A DNA stretch of 64,000 bases from Flavobacterium ginsengisoli (GCF_029625315.1 NZ_CP121110.1:4818501-4882500); one strand, 5' to 3'; shown: positions 8,869-18,808, counted from the first letter of the stretch. Numbers and translations: made by a program. Notes: generated by a model not told the origin, from the sequence alone.

Positions 8869-8994
8869 GAATTCACTAATTATTGAGTAAAAATGCAATT
8901 TCAAATTTCTAAGAAATGAAATGCATGCAAATTTACAACATAGAAAATGCCTATTATAATCTAGAGCTCACTTTTTTGAACAATTTCACATTTT

Positions 8995-9300
8995 GTCGTG
9001 CAGAATTTTATTAAAATGAGAATGGTTGCCACGAATTGCACGAATTTCCACGAATTTATTTTTCTGCCACAGATTAAAAGGATTAAAAAAGATTTTTAAT
9101 TAGTGAAAATTTGTGCAATTGCTTCGCCTGTTCGCTATCGCTCGGGTCGTGGCAGAAAAAATAGTAATAGATTAAGAAAATCTGTGTAAATCATTTTAAT
9201 CTGTGGCAAAAAAATATAACAATTTGCGCAAAAGAATAATTCGTGGAAATTTGTGCAATTAGTGGCAGAAAAAAATCTATACCCCAATAAAACAAATCAA
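8995..9300. repeat. GCCACGAATT / GCCACAGATT dispersed repeat block
   Basis: Upstream of cca and yaaA, both orientations of two related units occur: GCCACGAATTgCACGAATTtCCACGAATT (from 9031), GCCACAGATTAAAAGGATT (9067), then the reverse forms AATCTGTGTAAATC, AATCTGTGGCAAA and CGTGGAAATTTGTGC. The block can fold on itself. Related copies occur at 17570, 20733, 21593, 37560, 40719 and 41552. No gene is seen between 8869 and 9360. Confidence 0.7.
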
Positions 9301-9360
9301 TTGCGATAATCTGTTTTTAGAAATTCAATTTGTATTTTTGAATCATAGAAAAAAGCACAC

Positions 9361-10119
9361 ATGAAAATTGTTATATCTCCAGCGAAATCATTGAATTTCG
9401 AAAAAGAATTACCAACATCTCAATATACAGAACCTTCATTCTTAAAAGAAGCAAGAGTGGTTCATAAAGTAGTAAAAACAAAAAAGCCTTCTGAATTATC
9501 AGAACTAATGTCAATCTCAGACAAATTAGCCGATTTAAATTGGAAACGTAATCAGGATTGGAAAACACCTTTCACTCCAGAAAATGCACGTCCTGCAGTT
9601 TATACTTTTGATGGAGATGTTTATACAGGTTTAGACGCTTATACAATTCCCTTAGAAAAATTAGATGTTCTGCAAGATAAATTAAGAATTTTATCTGGAC
9701 TTTACGGTCTTTTAAAACCGCTTGATTTAATGCAAGCTTACCGTCTAGAAATGGGAACTAAAATGCCCGTTGGCGAATCTAAAAATTTACATGATTTCTG
9801 GAAACCAACGGTTACAAAAGCTTTAAACAAAGAATTGAAAAAAGGCGAATTATTTGTGAATTTAGCCAGTAATGAATATTTCTCGGCTGTTGATGTAAAA
9901 GCTCTGAAAGTTCCTGTAATTACTCCAGATTTTAAAGATTACAAAGACGGAAAACTAAAAATGATTAGTTTCTTTGCCAAAAAGGCTAGGGGAATGATGG
10001 TGCGTTATATTATTGATACTAATGCTGAAACTATAGATGATTTAAAAGGTTTTAATTACGAAGGGTATCAGTTTGACGCAAATCTTTCTAAGGGAAATCA
10101 TTTAGTTTTTACAAGATAA
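9361..10119 (+). CDS. yaaA: Peroxide stress protein YaaA (UPF0246)
   Basis: 252 residues covering the whole YaaA/DUF328 family: MKIVISPAKSLNFE at the start, FDGDVYTGLDA near residue 83, LRILSGLYGLLKPLDLMQAYRLEMGTKM in the middle (105-138), NLASNEYFSAVD near 170 and FFAKKARGMMVRY near 206. In E. coli the family limits iron-driven oxidative DNA damage during peroxide stress and binds DNA with a helix-hairpin-helix-like element. Single gene with repeats on both sides. A TATTTTTG element at about 9339 could be its -7 promoter box. Confidence 0.93.
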   Translation: MKIVISPAKSLNFEKELPTSQYTEPSFLKEARVVHKVVKTKKPSELSELMSISDKLADLNWKRNQDWKTPFTPENARPAVYTFDGDVYTGLDAYTIPLEKLDVLQDKLRILSGLYGLLKPLDLMQAYRLEMGTKMPVGESKNLHDFWKPTVTKALNKELKKGELFVNLASNEYFSAVDVKALKVPVITPDFKDYKDGKLKMISFFAKKARGMMVRYIIDTNAETIDDLKGFNYEGYQFDANLSKGNHLVFTR

Positions 10120-10128
10120 CTTTTTTTA

Positions 10129-10165
10129 AAGATTCTAAGGTTCTAAGTTGCTAAGATTCTGAGTT
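10129..10165. repeat. TNCTRAGN octamer repeat
   Basis: Four in-phase octamers (ttctaagg, ttctaagt, tgctaaga, ttctgagt) directly follow the yaaA stop codon. Same family as the hairpin at 1101. Confidence 0.75.
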
Positions 10166-10204
10166 TTTTAACTCCTCTTTAAAATAAATTCTTTGGTAAA
10201 TAAG

Positions 10205-10245
10205 AATAAAAAACAACGCCGAATTCAACTAAGAATTCGGCGTTT
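10205..10245 (-). terminator. Terminator of the tetR-tolC-emrAB operon
   Basis: A perfect 12-bp stem, AACGCCGAATTC (10215-10226) with GAATTCGGCGTT (10233-10244) and a six-base loop, has an A tract on the left that is a T tract for minus-strand transcripts. It lies 25 bases past the emrB stop. Confidence 0.8.
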
Positions 10246-10269
10246 ATGCGTATTATAAATCTATTATCA

Positions 10270-11856
10270 TTAATGCATTGCGTCGGCTGCACTAATTTTG
10301 TTCTTCCCTTTTTTAATAAAGAGAATAATCGGTATGCAACATAAAAACATAATTCCTAGATAAAGAAAGATGTCCATATAAGCCATTACAGTACTTTGTT
10401 TCATTACTGAATATTCTATGGCTTGATACGCTTTTTTCAAGGCAACATCCGCACTATATCCTTTTGCCATAAATGCGTGCTGCATTCCTGCAATGCGCTG
10501 CTGCACGTCAAACTTAGCAGGATCTAGGTTATTAATTAAATCGACTCTATGAGACTGGCTAAAACGAGTGATAAAAGTAGTAATAATTGCAATACCAAAA
10601 GATCCGCCTAATTGACGCATCATTCCTGTAAATGCAGCTCCTTCACCAATTTGTTTTCCTTTTAAAGTAGAAAGAGAAAGAGTTGTAATAGGCACGAAAA
10701 GTAATCCTAAACCAATTCCTCTTAAAATTAAAGGCCAATACATATGTTCAACTCCTGTATCTGGTGTCATTCGGCTATACATCATAAAGGTAAAGAAGAA
10801 GAAAATCAAAAATCCTACTCCAACCATATAACCCTGTGGTACACCTTTCTGAATCATATTTCCAACAAATGGCATCATGAATGCTGTTGTAATAGATCCT
10901 GGAATTAATAATAAACCTGCATCAGTTGCAGTCCAACCTAAAATAGATTGCGTATAAATCGGGATAATCAATGTTGAACCGTATAAACCAAAACCAAGAA
11001 TAAAACACATTATGGTTCCAATTCTTAAGTTTCCATCTTTTAGAACACTTAAGTTCACGATTGGATATTTATAAGTAAGCTCTCTCCATATAAATAAAAC
11101 CAATCCAAGAACGGTTACAACACTTAAGGTTACGATTAAAGAATCGTTAAACCAATCGTCTTGCTGCCCATGTTCTAGAACGAATTGTAAAGAACCAATA
11201 AAGGTACTCAACAAGATTATTCCCCACCAGTCAACCTGATTGGCTTTTAATTTTTCTCCATATTTCGGACTTCTAACGAATGTTAAAGCCAAAATTGTAG
11301 CGATAATTCCTAACGGAATATTAATGTAGAAAATATAAGGCCAAGAGTAATTGTCTACTAAATATCCTCCCAAAGGCGGACCTAAAGTTGGACCAACAAT
11401 TACACCCATTCCGTAAATCGCTTGCGCCATTCCACGTTTTGCTACAGGATAACTTTCTGTAATGATCGTTTGGGCTGTTACTAGAAGTGCTCCACCACCC
11501 ATACCTTGTACGAATCGGAAGGCTACAAGTTCCCAAATATTTGTGGCGTTACCACACAAAAAAGAACAGACTGTAAATATTATAATGGAAGCCACAAAAT
11601 AATTACGTCTTCCAAATTGCTGTGATAGCCAGCTCGTCATCGGAATTACAATAACATTCGCAATTGCGTATGCTGTAATTACCCATGCCACATCGGTCAA
11701 GGTAGCTCCAAGACTTCCGCGCATGTCTGTCAGCGCTACGTTTACAATCGTTGTATCTACAATTTCCAACAGTGCACAAAGCACTGCTGTAATCGTAATG
11801 ATAACACGTCTGAAACCGTATTCTACTAAATCGTCGTCTTGTACTGCTGTTGCCAT
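10270..11856 (-). CDS. emrB: DHA2 family MFS multidrug exporter, EmrB-like
   Basis: 528 residues with about 14 membrane helices. DHA2 features include EIVDTTIVNVAL near residue 37 in the first helix, the loop motif SQQFGRRNYF, RFVQGMGGGALLVTAQTI, and the antiporter motif GPTLGPPLGGYLVDNYSW. It exchanges protons for drugs at the inner membrane and works with the membrane-fusion protein and TolC-type channel encoded directly upstream. Its start lies five bases after the emrA stop. The gene is intact, unlike the three genes before it. Confidence 0.93.
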   Translation of the reverse strand: MATAVQDDDLVEYGFRRVIITITAVLCALLEIVDTTIVNVALTDMRGSLGATLTDVAWVITAYAIANVIVIPMTSWLSQQFGRRNYFVASIIIFTVCSFLCGNATNIWELVAFRFVQGMGGGALLVTAQTIITESYPVAKRGMAQAIYGMGVIVGPTLGPPLGGYLVDNYSWPYIFYINIPLGIIATILALTFVRSPKYGEKLKANQVDWWGIILLSTFIGSLQFVLEHGQQDDWFNDSLIVTLSVVTVLGLVLFIWRELTYKYPIVNLSVLKDGNLRIGTIMCFILGFGLYGSTLIIPIYTQSILGWTATDAGLLLIPGSITTAFMMPFVGNMIQKGVPQGYMVGVGFLIFFFFTFMMYSRMTPDTGVEHMYWPLILRGIGLGLLFVPITTLSLSTLKGKQIGEGAAFTGMMRQLGGSFGIAIITTFITRFSQSHRVDLINNLDPAKFDVQQRIAGMQHAFMAKGYSADVALKKAYQAIEYSVMKQSTVMAYMDIFLYLGIMFLCCIPIILFIKKGKNKISAADAMH

Positions 11857-11861
11857 TTATC

Positions 11862-12943
11862 TTATTTCAAATGTACATCAACGTCAACGTTCATACCTGG
11901 TCTTAAAAGTTTTACTTTTTCAGGATCGTTTGATTCGTCTATACTAATTTTTACTGGTAATCTTTGAATTGTTTTTACGAAGTTTCCTGTTGCGTTATCA
12001 GGAGGTAATAATGAAAAACGAGATCCTGTAGCAGGAGAAAATGATGTTACAGTTCCTTTGAATTCATAGTTTGGATAAGCATCAACTTTTAAGCTTACTT
12101 TTTGTCCCACAACCATTTTGTTTAATTGTGTTTCTTTGAAGTTAGCCACAACCCAAGCTTCGTTATTATTAATAATGTAGAATAAAGATTGTCCTGGCTG
12201 CACCAATTGTCCTGGCTGAATATCAACTTTAGAAACCTGACCGTCAATAGCAGCTGTAACTACAGTATAAGAAAGGTTTAAGTGAGCAACATCAAGCATC
12301 GTTTTTGCTTTTTTGATATTTGCCAGCTGCAACTTCTGTTTGTTTGTCTGAAACTTTAGATTTTGACTGAATAACAGATTTTTGGTAAGAAGTAGCTTTT
12401 TGTTGTTGTTCTAAAACTCGTACTTGGTTTTCTGCTTCTTCTTTTGCTGTTAACGCCTGCTCATATTGTTGTTTTGTAATAGTATGAGTTTTGTACAGGT
12501 TATTGTAACGGTTATAATCGTTTGTAAGCTGTCTCAATCTAATTTTTGCACTTTCGATAGAACCGCTTGCAGATCTCATTTGAGCATCTGAAACAGAAAT
12601 ACTTGCATAAGCACTTCCAATATCAGCTTTTGCAGCTTCGTATTGACCTTCAGCTCCTAATAATGCAAGCATTAGCTTCATCAATCTTTAATTGGTAATC
12701 TCTCTTATCGATAGTAAATAAAGTATCTCCTTTTTTTACATAATCATTATCTTTCACATAAACTTTGCTAATATATCCTGAAACTCTTGGGATAATTGGA
12801 TTCATTTTTTTCTCGATCTGAGCATCGTCTGTTTCTTCGTGAGCTTGACCGTGTAAATATTTTGATATTCCGTAAGTTCCTCCCAATAAAACCATTACGG
12901 TTAGTATGATGATGAATTTTTTATTTGTCTTTTTCTTTTCCAT
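11862..12943 (-). CDS. emrA: EmrA/HlyD membrane fusion protein (two frame breaks)
   Basis: The adaptor of the EmrAB-TolC export system, about 360 residues if whole. Visible in three frames: an N-terminal anchor (KFIIILTVMVLLGGTYGI) and biotinyl-lipoyl half YISKVYVKDNDYVKKGDTLF; the long coiled-coil hairpin; and the C-terminal lipoyl half and barrel (AAIDGQVSKVDIQPGQLVQPGQSL). The first break is at 12665-12670 where GCAAGC replaces GCAGC (minus strand GCTTGC for GCTGC, restoring NAALLGAEG). The second is at 12322-12330 where an extra base splits GCAGCTGC (restoring VAAANIKKAK). Order is tolC-emrA-emrB on the minus strand. Likely functional in the organism. Confidence 0.88.
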
Positions 12944-12955
12944 GAGAGCTATCGA

Positions 12956-14276
12956 TTATATTTTAGAAAGATTGAATGATTGTGATAATTGTCCTGATAC
13001 TGAAAGTAATTCGTAATATTTTTGAATAATTGTTGCTTTAGATAAAGCAGTTTGAATTTTGGCGTTTAAATGTTCTACATCCGCTTCTACCAAATCATTA
13101 GTGTCAGATAAACCGTTGTCAAATTTATCTTTAACTAATCTGTAATTTTCTGCAGCTTGCTGAAGTGCTTCATCATAAACAACACTTTGGTTGATTGCTA
13201 AGTCGTAATCTTCAATAGATTTCTGAACTTCAACCTTAATCTTGTCAGTCATAATAGCTTCAGTGTTTTTTATTTCAAGAGCTCTGCTTTCTGCTTCTTT
13301 AACATGCACATTGTTTTTTAGAATTCCAGATAAATCATAAGATAATCCGATTCCGAAATTCATAGCATATTTTACAGTAATAATATCTTTTAGATCTAAT
13401 GCCGTGTAACCACCAAGCAATGAAATCGCTGGGTAATATCCTGCTTTTGCTATTTTAATATTTGCTTCAGAAGCTTTTCCTTGTAATCTAACTGCTTCCA
13501 AATCTTTTCTATTTTCTAATGCTATAGCATCAGATGTTGGAGCATTGCTTGTTTTTAAATTAAAGAAATCTTCTTCGTTTACCTGAATTTTTACGCTAGG
13601 ATCTAATTTAAGCAACGTAGTTAGGTAGTAATTGATATTATTAATGTTATTATTGGCTTCATCAATAGATAATTGTGTTTTAGAAACCAACAACTGTGCT
13701 TTTAATAAATCATTTCTCGGAATGATTCCGTTTTTCTCCAACTCTGTAAAATCAGTAACACGTTGTTTTGCGCTTTTTTGGTTTTCATTTAAAACATCTA
13801 AAGTTTTTTGCGCTTTGTATAATGCCGTATAATAAGTGATTGTTTTTAAAGCAACATCTTCTTTTGTTTTAGCAAGCATTTGCACTTTCAGCTTCGTACA
13901 AATTGTCGTATGCATCGATGCTGCTTTGAATTTTAAATCCAGCAAAAATCGGTAAACTTAAATTTGCCATTCCTAACATAGCTCTGTCAGGAGAAGCTAG
14001 AGAAGCGCTTTCGCCTTGATTTGGCATATCAATCGACGCTTTGGTAAGACGCTGATATTGGCCAGAAATTTTAAGATCTGGGTATTGATTGTTTTTTACG
14101 GTTTTTAACTCGTATAGTTTTGTGTTTACCTTAGTATTGGCAAGCGTAACTTCGTTACTCTTTTCCCAAGCCATTTGTACGGCCTCGCCCAAGGTTAAAC
14201 TTGTTTTTTCTTGTGCTTCTGCTGAAGATATTCCGATGAAGAAAACTCCAAAGAGCATTAATTGACTAATTTTCAT
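12956..14276 (-). CDS. TolC family outer membrane channel (one frame break)
   Basis: About 440 residues if whole. It has a signal peptide (MKISQLMLFGVFFIGISSAEA) and TolC/OEP repeats rich in coiled coil: SLTLGEAVQMAWEKSNEVTLANTKV near the start and AKAGYYPAISLLGGYTAL in the second half. The frame breaks at 13872-13877, a GCAAGC (minus-strand GCTTGC); reading GCTGC restores YEAESANAAKTKEDVALK. I take the ATG at 14276; a TTG at 14282 is less likely. The 5' end overlaps the restored end of tetR by about 11 bases. It forms the outer-membrane exit duct for EmrAB. Confidence 0.88.
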
Positions 14277-14894
14277 AAACAAGTAGCGCTTTTATAGTTT
14301 GTTGAATGTGCTTTGTAAGATCGTTTTTAATGTAATTGTTAAACATTTCATCTGTTTTTAAATCCAATAATTCTTCGAAGAAAGAGCGATTCATGTGGAA
14401 ATGAAAAAAGGTTCCAATAATCGTCGGTGTTATAAGTTGGATATTAATATCTTTTCTAAAAACGCCTTGAGCTTGACCTTGGTTGATAATACTTTCGACA
14501 GATTTTAAGTTTCCTTTTTTTAATTCTGTAAAAGCTTGAAGGCTTTTTTCTCTTTTTTATTGTAAAGTTCAAAATGTAAAACTCTGTAAATCCCCTTGTT
14601 AAGACAAATTCTATTAATGTAAATTTCGATTAATTTATTGACTTTTTCAAGCGGTTGTAGATTTTCCTGCAATAAATTTTCAAGTTGTAATTTTAAATCA
14701 ACCGTTTTGTAGAAAATTAGAGCTTCCAGAAGTCTTTCTTTTGAACCAAAGTAATACGACACCATGGCAATATTAATTTTTGCCTCTTTGGAGATATCCC
14801 GTATCGATGTACCCTCAAATCCTTTCTCAGAAAAAAGCTTTTCAGCGACGTTTAGAATCTGAATTTTTTTATCGTTTAATTCGATGTTTGACAT
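14266..14894 (-). CDS. TetR family repressor of the efflux operon (one frame break)
   Basis: A TetR-type one-component regulator, about 209 residues when restored. The N-terminal helix-turn-helix reads GFEGTSIRDISKEAKINIAMVSYYFGS..., the classic TetR_N form. The ATG at 14894 (MSNIELNDKK) is preferred to a TTG at 14918, which lies inside the operator palindrome. A frame break occurs near the T6 run at 14553-14558; inserting one base joins the N-part to AFTELKKGNLKSVESI and the ligand-binding remainder ending KALLVYEN. It is the first gene of the tetR-tolC-emrA-emrB operon and faces a perfect palindrome, so it most likely represses its own operon in response to a drug-like ligand. Confidence 0.87.
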
Positions 14895-14918
14895 GATAGT
14901 GTTTCTAATCGGATGCAA

Positions 14919-14958
14919 AATTAAACAGTTGTTTAATTTAAACGCTTGTTTAATTTTA
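14919..14958. promoter_or_regulatory. Predicted TetR operator palindrome
   Basis: AATTAAACA-gt-TGTTTAATT (14919-14938) is a perfect 20-bp palindrome 24 bases upstream of the tetR ATG. A second half-site TGTTTAATT lies just outside it (about 14949-14957). Length, symmetry and position are those of a TetR-family autoregulatory site. Confidence 0.7.
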
Positions 14959-15025
14959 TTTTAACATAATATTAACATAAAACGGTTTCGAGGTCTATAG
15001 ATTAAAAAGGGCTCTATTGTTGGGA

Positions 15026-16702
15026 TTAATCGACTTTTTTAAGCGTTACATAAAAGTTTAAATCTATTTTTAATTCCTGAAGAGTGTCTTTATTCTCTAC
15101 TTTTATTGACTGCCAGAATGTCGAAGGATATATAAAATTCTCTCCTGTCCAATTAGTTTTAATTGGCATAGAAAAATTTTCAATACAGTCAATATAACGA
15201 TAGCTCAATTCTTCATTTTTGTATTTGAATTCTAAAATAGGAACTTTATTTGTCCTTAAGTATTGATCAAACAAAAAGGTAAAGCTAATTCCTGATTTTG
15301 AATTTAAATATGATTCGATTTCATTACTTGTAACCGTTTTATTATGAAAATCATGAGTGAGATCACGAATTATTTTTCGAAATTTTGAATCATCATTTAT
15401 TATGTTTTTAATCATGTGCATAATGGCCCAGCCCTTAATATAATTATCATTGCTACCATCTTCATTTATGCCATATCGACCAATAATGGGTTTATCATTT
15501 TCGATTGTTCTAAATCTTCCGTTCATGAATTCGTTTCCAGCTTGTTTTCCACATATATCTGCTATAACAAGTTCTTCGGCTAAACCAGCGAATCCTTCTT
15601 GAATCCATCGATCGGCAATGTCACTTGCAGTAACAGTATTGCCAAACCATTCGTGCGCTATTTCGTGAACAATTATTTTATCTGTTTTTTTGCCCCAACC
15701 AGTATTCGAAATATCGCCTCCTTTTTTATTTGTGCCTTTTTTGTATGAACTGCCATAAGCAATGGCGCTTTGATGTTCCATTCCTATATATGGGGCATCA
15801 ACCATCTTAAAACCATCTTCATAAAAAGGATAAGGTCCATACCAATGCTCTAAAGATTTTACTGTTAGTTTAACTTCCGGAATCATATGATTTAGTGCTT
15901 TTTCCTTATTGTAGTCAAGTACCCAAAAATCCATGCTCAAATTTCCTTTTTCGCCTTGAAACGTATCAGAGATATTGATATAATTGCCTATATAAAATGT
16001 AATTCCGTAATGATTTATAGGATTCTTAACTTCCCATGTAAAAGTTGAAGTAGTATCTGTATTTGTAATTTTCGATGTCAAACGGCCATTTGAAACAGCT
16101 ATTAGATTTTTAGGAGCAATAATATTTATTCTTGCACCTTTATCTGGTTCATCATAGAGAGCATTTTTACAAGGAAACCACAAACTTGCACCCTTATATT
16201 GGCAAGCAACAGAAATCCACGGACGGTTTAAAGAGTCTTTTGCCCAAACCAAACCACCATCCCAAGGCGGTTTAATGGACTCTGTTGGTTTTCCAGAATA
16301 ATAAATAGTTAGTTTGTTTTTCTTTGAAAGTACCTTTTTAGGCAGTTTTATATACCAGATGTTTTCATTTTGAGTATAATTGATCTTTTTTCCTTTCTGA
16401 AAAACACTGTCAATTTTTAAAGGAACAACAAGATCAATCTGCATTAAATCAGAATGTTTTTTGTTAACGACAGTATATTCAATTGTATTTTTTCCTGATA
16501 TCGTTTTGCTATTGTAATCAGGTTTTATAGTAAGATCATAATGTTGAATATCCCACCAGATTCTTTCAGGAGTTATCGAACCATTTAAAGTGTCTTGTTT
16601 TGTTGGTATATGCAATGCTATGTTTTCTTGCGCATATACCATACAAAACATTAAATTTATAATAAGTATGAAGAATACTTGTACAAATGAATATTGTCGC
16701 AT
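15026..16702 (-). CDS. M1 family aminopeptidase (secreted)
   Basis: 558 residues with an N-terminal signal peptide ending near YAQ (24). Gluzincin zinc motif HEIAH at 346-350 followed by WFGN, third zinc ligand E369 in WIQEGFAGLAEE, and the substrate-binding motif GMEHQSAIAYG near 307 standing in for GXMEN. The N-terminal domain (50-240) is the usual M1 beta saddle. It probably trims peptides in the periplasm or outside the cell. It lies downstream of trpA with a 44-base gap but is not functionally related to it. It is complete, unlike the second M1 enzyme at 44195. Confidence 0.9.
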   Translation of the reverse strand: MRQYSFVQVFFILIINLMFCMVYAQENIALHIPTKQDTLNGSITPERIWWDIQHYDLTIKPDYNSKTISGKNTIEYTVVNKKHSDLMQIDLVVPLKIDSVFQKGKKINYTQNENIWYIKLPKKVLSKKNKLTIYYSGKPTESIKPPWDGGLVWAKDSLNRPWISVACQYKGASLWFPCKNALYDEPDKGARINIIAPKNLIAVSNGRLTSKITNTDTTSTFTWEVKNPINHYGITFYIGNYINISDTFQGEKGNLSMDFWVLDYNKEKALNHMIPEVKLTVKSLEHWYGPYPFYEDGFKMVDAPYIGMEHQSAIAYGSSYKKGTNKKGGDISNTGWGKKTDKIIVHEIAHEWFGNTVTASDIADRWIQEGFAGLAEELVIADICGKQAGNEFMNGRFRTIENDKPIIGRYGINEDGSNDNYIKGWAIMHMIKNIINDDSKFRKIIRDLTHDFHNKTVTSNEIESYLNSKSGISFTFLFDQYLRTNKVPILEFKYKNEELSYRYIDCIENFSMPIKTNWTGENFIYPSTFWQSIKVENKDTLQELKIDLNFYVTLKKVD

Positions 16703-16746
16703 AACACGGTTTCTAAGATTGAAATACCGCGTAATTTACATCTATT

Positions 16747-17508
16747 TTATCGAATCTCTCCAACAAACTCAGCAATTTTCCCACTTCCGTTTTCGGCTAA
16801 GTGTTTAATAAAAGCACTTCCGATAATTGCACCTTTTGCATATTTAGTTGCCTGATTGAAAGTTTCTTTATTCGAAATTCCGAAACCAACAATTTGAGGA
16901 TTTTTCAAATTCATGTCCGCAATTCTTTCGAAATAAGTTTCCTGAGTATTTCCAAAACCAGATTGAGATCCTGTGACACTTGCTGAACTTACCATATAGA
17001 TAAATCCGTTTGAAACGCTGTCAATAAAACGAATACGTTCGTCTGAAGTTTGTGGTGTAATTAAAAACACATTAATTAAACCATATTTTTCGAAAATCGC
17101 TTTGTACTCATCTGCATAAACATCAACTGGAAGATCTGGAATAATTAAACCGTCAATTCCGATTTCAGCACATTTTTGGCAAAAAGCTTCAACGCCGTAT
17201 TGCAACATCGGATTAAAATATCCCATAATAATCAACGGAATTTTTACGCTTTCGCGGATGTTTTTTAGCTGATCGAAAAGGATTTGAGTTGTCATTCCGT
17301 TATGAAGCGCCTGTGTAGAACTCGCCTGAATGGTTGGTCCGTCTGCCAAAGGATCACTAAAAGGAAGTCCGATTTCGATTAAATCAACTCCGTTTTTTTC
17401 TAAATCCTGAATAATCTGCACAGTATCGTTTAAATTAGGATATCCGGCAGAAAAGTAAATCGAAAGGATTTTTTTATCTTCTTGTAATTTTTGAGTTATT
17501 CTGTTCAT
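16747..17508 (-). CDS. trpA: Tryptophan synthase alpha chain
   Basis: 253 residues. It cleaves indole-3-glycerol phosphate to indole, which is channelled to TrpB. Signature GVDLIEIGLPFSDPLADGPTIQ near residue 36-57, YFNPMLQYG near 100, DGLIIPDLPVD near 125 and GFGISNKETF near 205. I use the ATG at 17508 (MNRITQKLQ) rather than the upstream TTG at 17532. It is the last gene of the trp operon, separated from trpB by two small non-trp genes and a hairpin repeat block, which is unusual because trpB and trpA normally adjoin. Confidence 0.94.
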   Translation of the reverse strand: MNRITQKLQEDKKILSIYFSAGYPNLNDTVQIIQDLEKNGVDLIEIGLPFSDPLADGPTIQASSTQALHNGMTTQILFDQLKNIRESVKIPLIIMGYFNPMLQYGVEAFCQKCAEIGIDGLIIPDLPVDVYADEYKAIFEKYGLINVFLITPQTSDERIRFIDSVSNGFIYMVSSASVTGSQSGFGNTQETYFERIADMNLKNPQIVGFGISNKETFNQATKYAKGAIIGSAFIKHLAENGSGKIAEFVGEIR

Positions 17509-17520
17509 TTTTAGTATGTT

Positions 17521-17653
17521 TTTCTCCTGCAAGGTTTTTAAAACCTTGTAGGCATGTTATTTGTATTGCCACAGATTAAAGGATTTTAAATGATTTCTAA
17601 ATTAAAGGTTGTTTCTCTTTAATAATTAATCTGTGAAAATCCTTTAATCTGTG
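17521..17653. repeat. GCCACAGATTAAAGG hairpin inside the trp operon
   Basis: TGCCACAGATTAAAGGATTTTAAATG (17571 on) faces its inverse AAAATCCTTTAATCTGTGGCA (17635-17655), forming a long imperfect hairpin directly upstream of trpA. A short inverted pair (AAGGTTTTTAAAACCTT) precedes it at 17531-17547. Confidence 0.75.
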
Positions 17654-17672
17654 GCATACTTTATTTAAAATT

Positions 17673-18401
17673 TTATGATTTGGCTTTCCCAATCATCACC
17701 TTTTTTTCAACCAATAATAATCCAGAGTCAGAATCATTCATTTGCGCAATTAATTCGCCTTTATTATTCCAAAAAGCGCTTTGTCCAGCAGAAGGCGATC
17801 CCCAAGATTCTCCGCTAAAATTCGACATTAAAACATTCATTTTATGTTTTTCAGCATAATTTTGTAAATCTCTATAAGCATTTGGAATCCCGTTTGGCGA
17901 AAAGAAAATGCTTGCTACATAAATATCGGTATCATTTTTGGCCGCATTTTCAGGATGCAAAGGATTGTCAATATCAGCGCAAATTGCAAAAGAAATGTTT
18001 TGATCTTCTATAGTTAACATCGGATTAAAATCGAATGTCGAATCGAAGAATTCATCTTCGCCTTCATGCAAAAACTGTTTGGTATAAATTGAAACCGAAT
18101 CGTCTGGAGCTATAATAAATTCGCCAATATATAATTTCGAATCTATCTTAATTGGTGCTCCAGCTATAATAACAATGTTATTTCTAACCGATAATTCTTT
18201 TAAATGATCAATTCTATAATCGTCTTCTGTAAAGATCAATGCTTCTGCATTTTCTCTTTCGTAGCCTGTAATTGATAATTCTGGAAACGCAATTAAATTA
18301 GCACCGTTTTCGGCAGCCAATTCAATAAGCTGATAATGATTCAGTAAATTAGCAGATATATCTCCTCGTTTTGGTTTTGTTTGCGCTGCCGCTAAAATCA
18401 T
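17673..18401 (-). CDS. Carbon-nitrogen hydrolase (nitrilase superfamily)
   Basis: 242 residues. The Glu-Lys-Cys catalytic triad is present: E41 in IAFPELSITGYE, K108 in IYTKQFLHEGEDEFF and C141 in SFAICADIDNP. The family hydrolyses nitriles, amides or carbamoyl groups in the cytoplasm; the substrate cannot be told from sequence. It starts six bases after the preceding GGCT-like gene ends and lies between trpB and trpA, so it is probably carried on the trp transcript. No known step of tryptophan synthesis needs it. Confidence 0.88.
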   Translation of the reverse strand: MILAAAQTKPKRGDISANLLNHYQLIELAAENGANLIAFPELSITGYERENAEALIFTEDDYRIDHLKELSVRNNIVIIAGAPIKIDSKLYIGEFIIAPDDSVSIYTKQFLHEGEDEFFDSTFDFNPMLTIEDQNISFAICADIDNPLHPENAAKNDTDIYVASIFFSPNGIPNAYRDLQNYAEKHKMNVLMSNFSGESWGSPSAGQSAFWNNKGELIAQMNDSDSGLLLVEKKVMIGKAKS

Positions 18402-18407
18402 TTTTAA

Positions 18408-18728
18408 TTATTTATTTTCAGTATATACCCAAGCCGTTCTTCCTGATTGAAGTTTGACTTGCACTCTTTTGTATGAATTAGACTCGAATTGATCAACTTT
18501 TAATAATTCTGGATTAGAAACTTCAAAAGCAACACCATGTATAATGTCCTCCAAATTTTCACTTGGTACAGCCACAACATAATCTGCCATTCCAAATTCT
18601 TCTTCAATTTGTAAACTTTTAAGTTTGAAACCCAGTATTTGATCTGGACTTCCACTTAAAACTTTATTAAAAATCTGCATCTGAGTTTGTTTCGATCTTA
18701 ATGTTCCGTATGAGAATAATAGTTCCAT
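18408..18728 (-). CDS. Gamma-glutamylcyclotransferase-like (GGCT/AIG2) protein
   Basis: 106 residues. The start MELLFSYGTLRSKQTQ carries the YGTLR motif of the GGCT-like fold; GFKLKSLQIEE follows, and the general-base region reads IIHGVAFEVSNPELLKVDQFE, ending YKRVQVKL and TAWVYTEN. Small members cleave gamma-glutamylamines or act on unknown amide substrates. It is adjacent to the C-N hydrolase and could share a pathway with it. Inserted between trpB and trpA on the same strand. Confidence 0.83.
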   Translation of the reverse strand: MELLFSYGTLRSKQTQMQIFNKVLSGSPDQILGFKLKSLQIEEEFGMADYVVAVPSENLEDIIHGVAFEVSNPELLKVDQFESNSYKRVQVKLQSGRTAWVYTENK

Positions 18729-18808
18729 AATTATGATTTTCTCTTTATTTGTTAGCGTACAGTCTCCTGATAAGTATCGGGATTTGAACGCCCAAATTAC
18801 AATTTTTA

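Noticed and set aside
12292..12684. Independent coiled-coil protein between emrA halves
   Set aside because: It is the alpha hairpin of EmrA in a shifted frame; both ends join to flanking EmrA parts.
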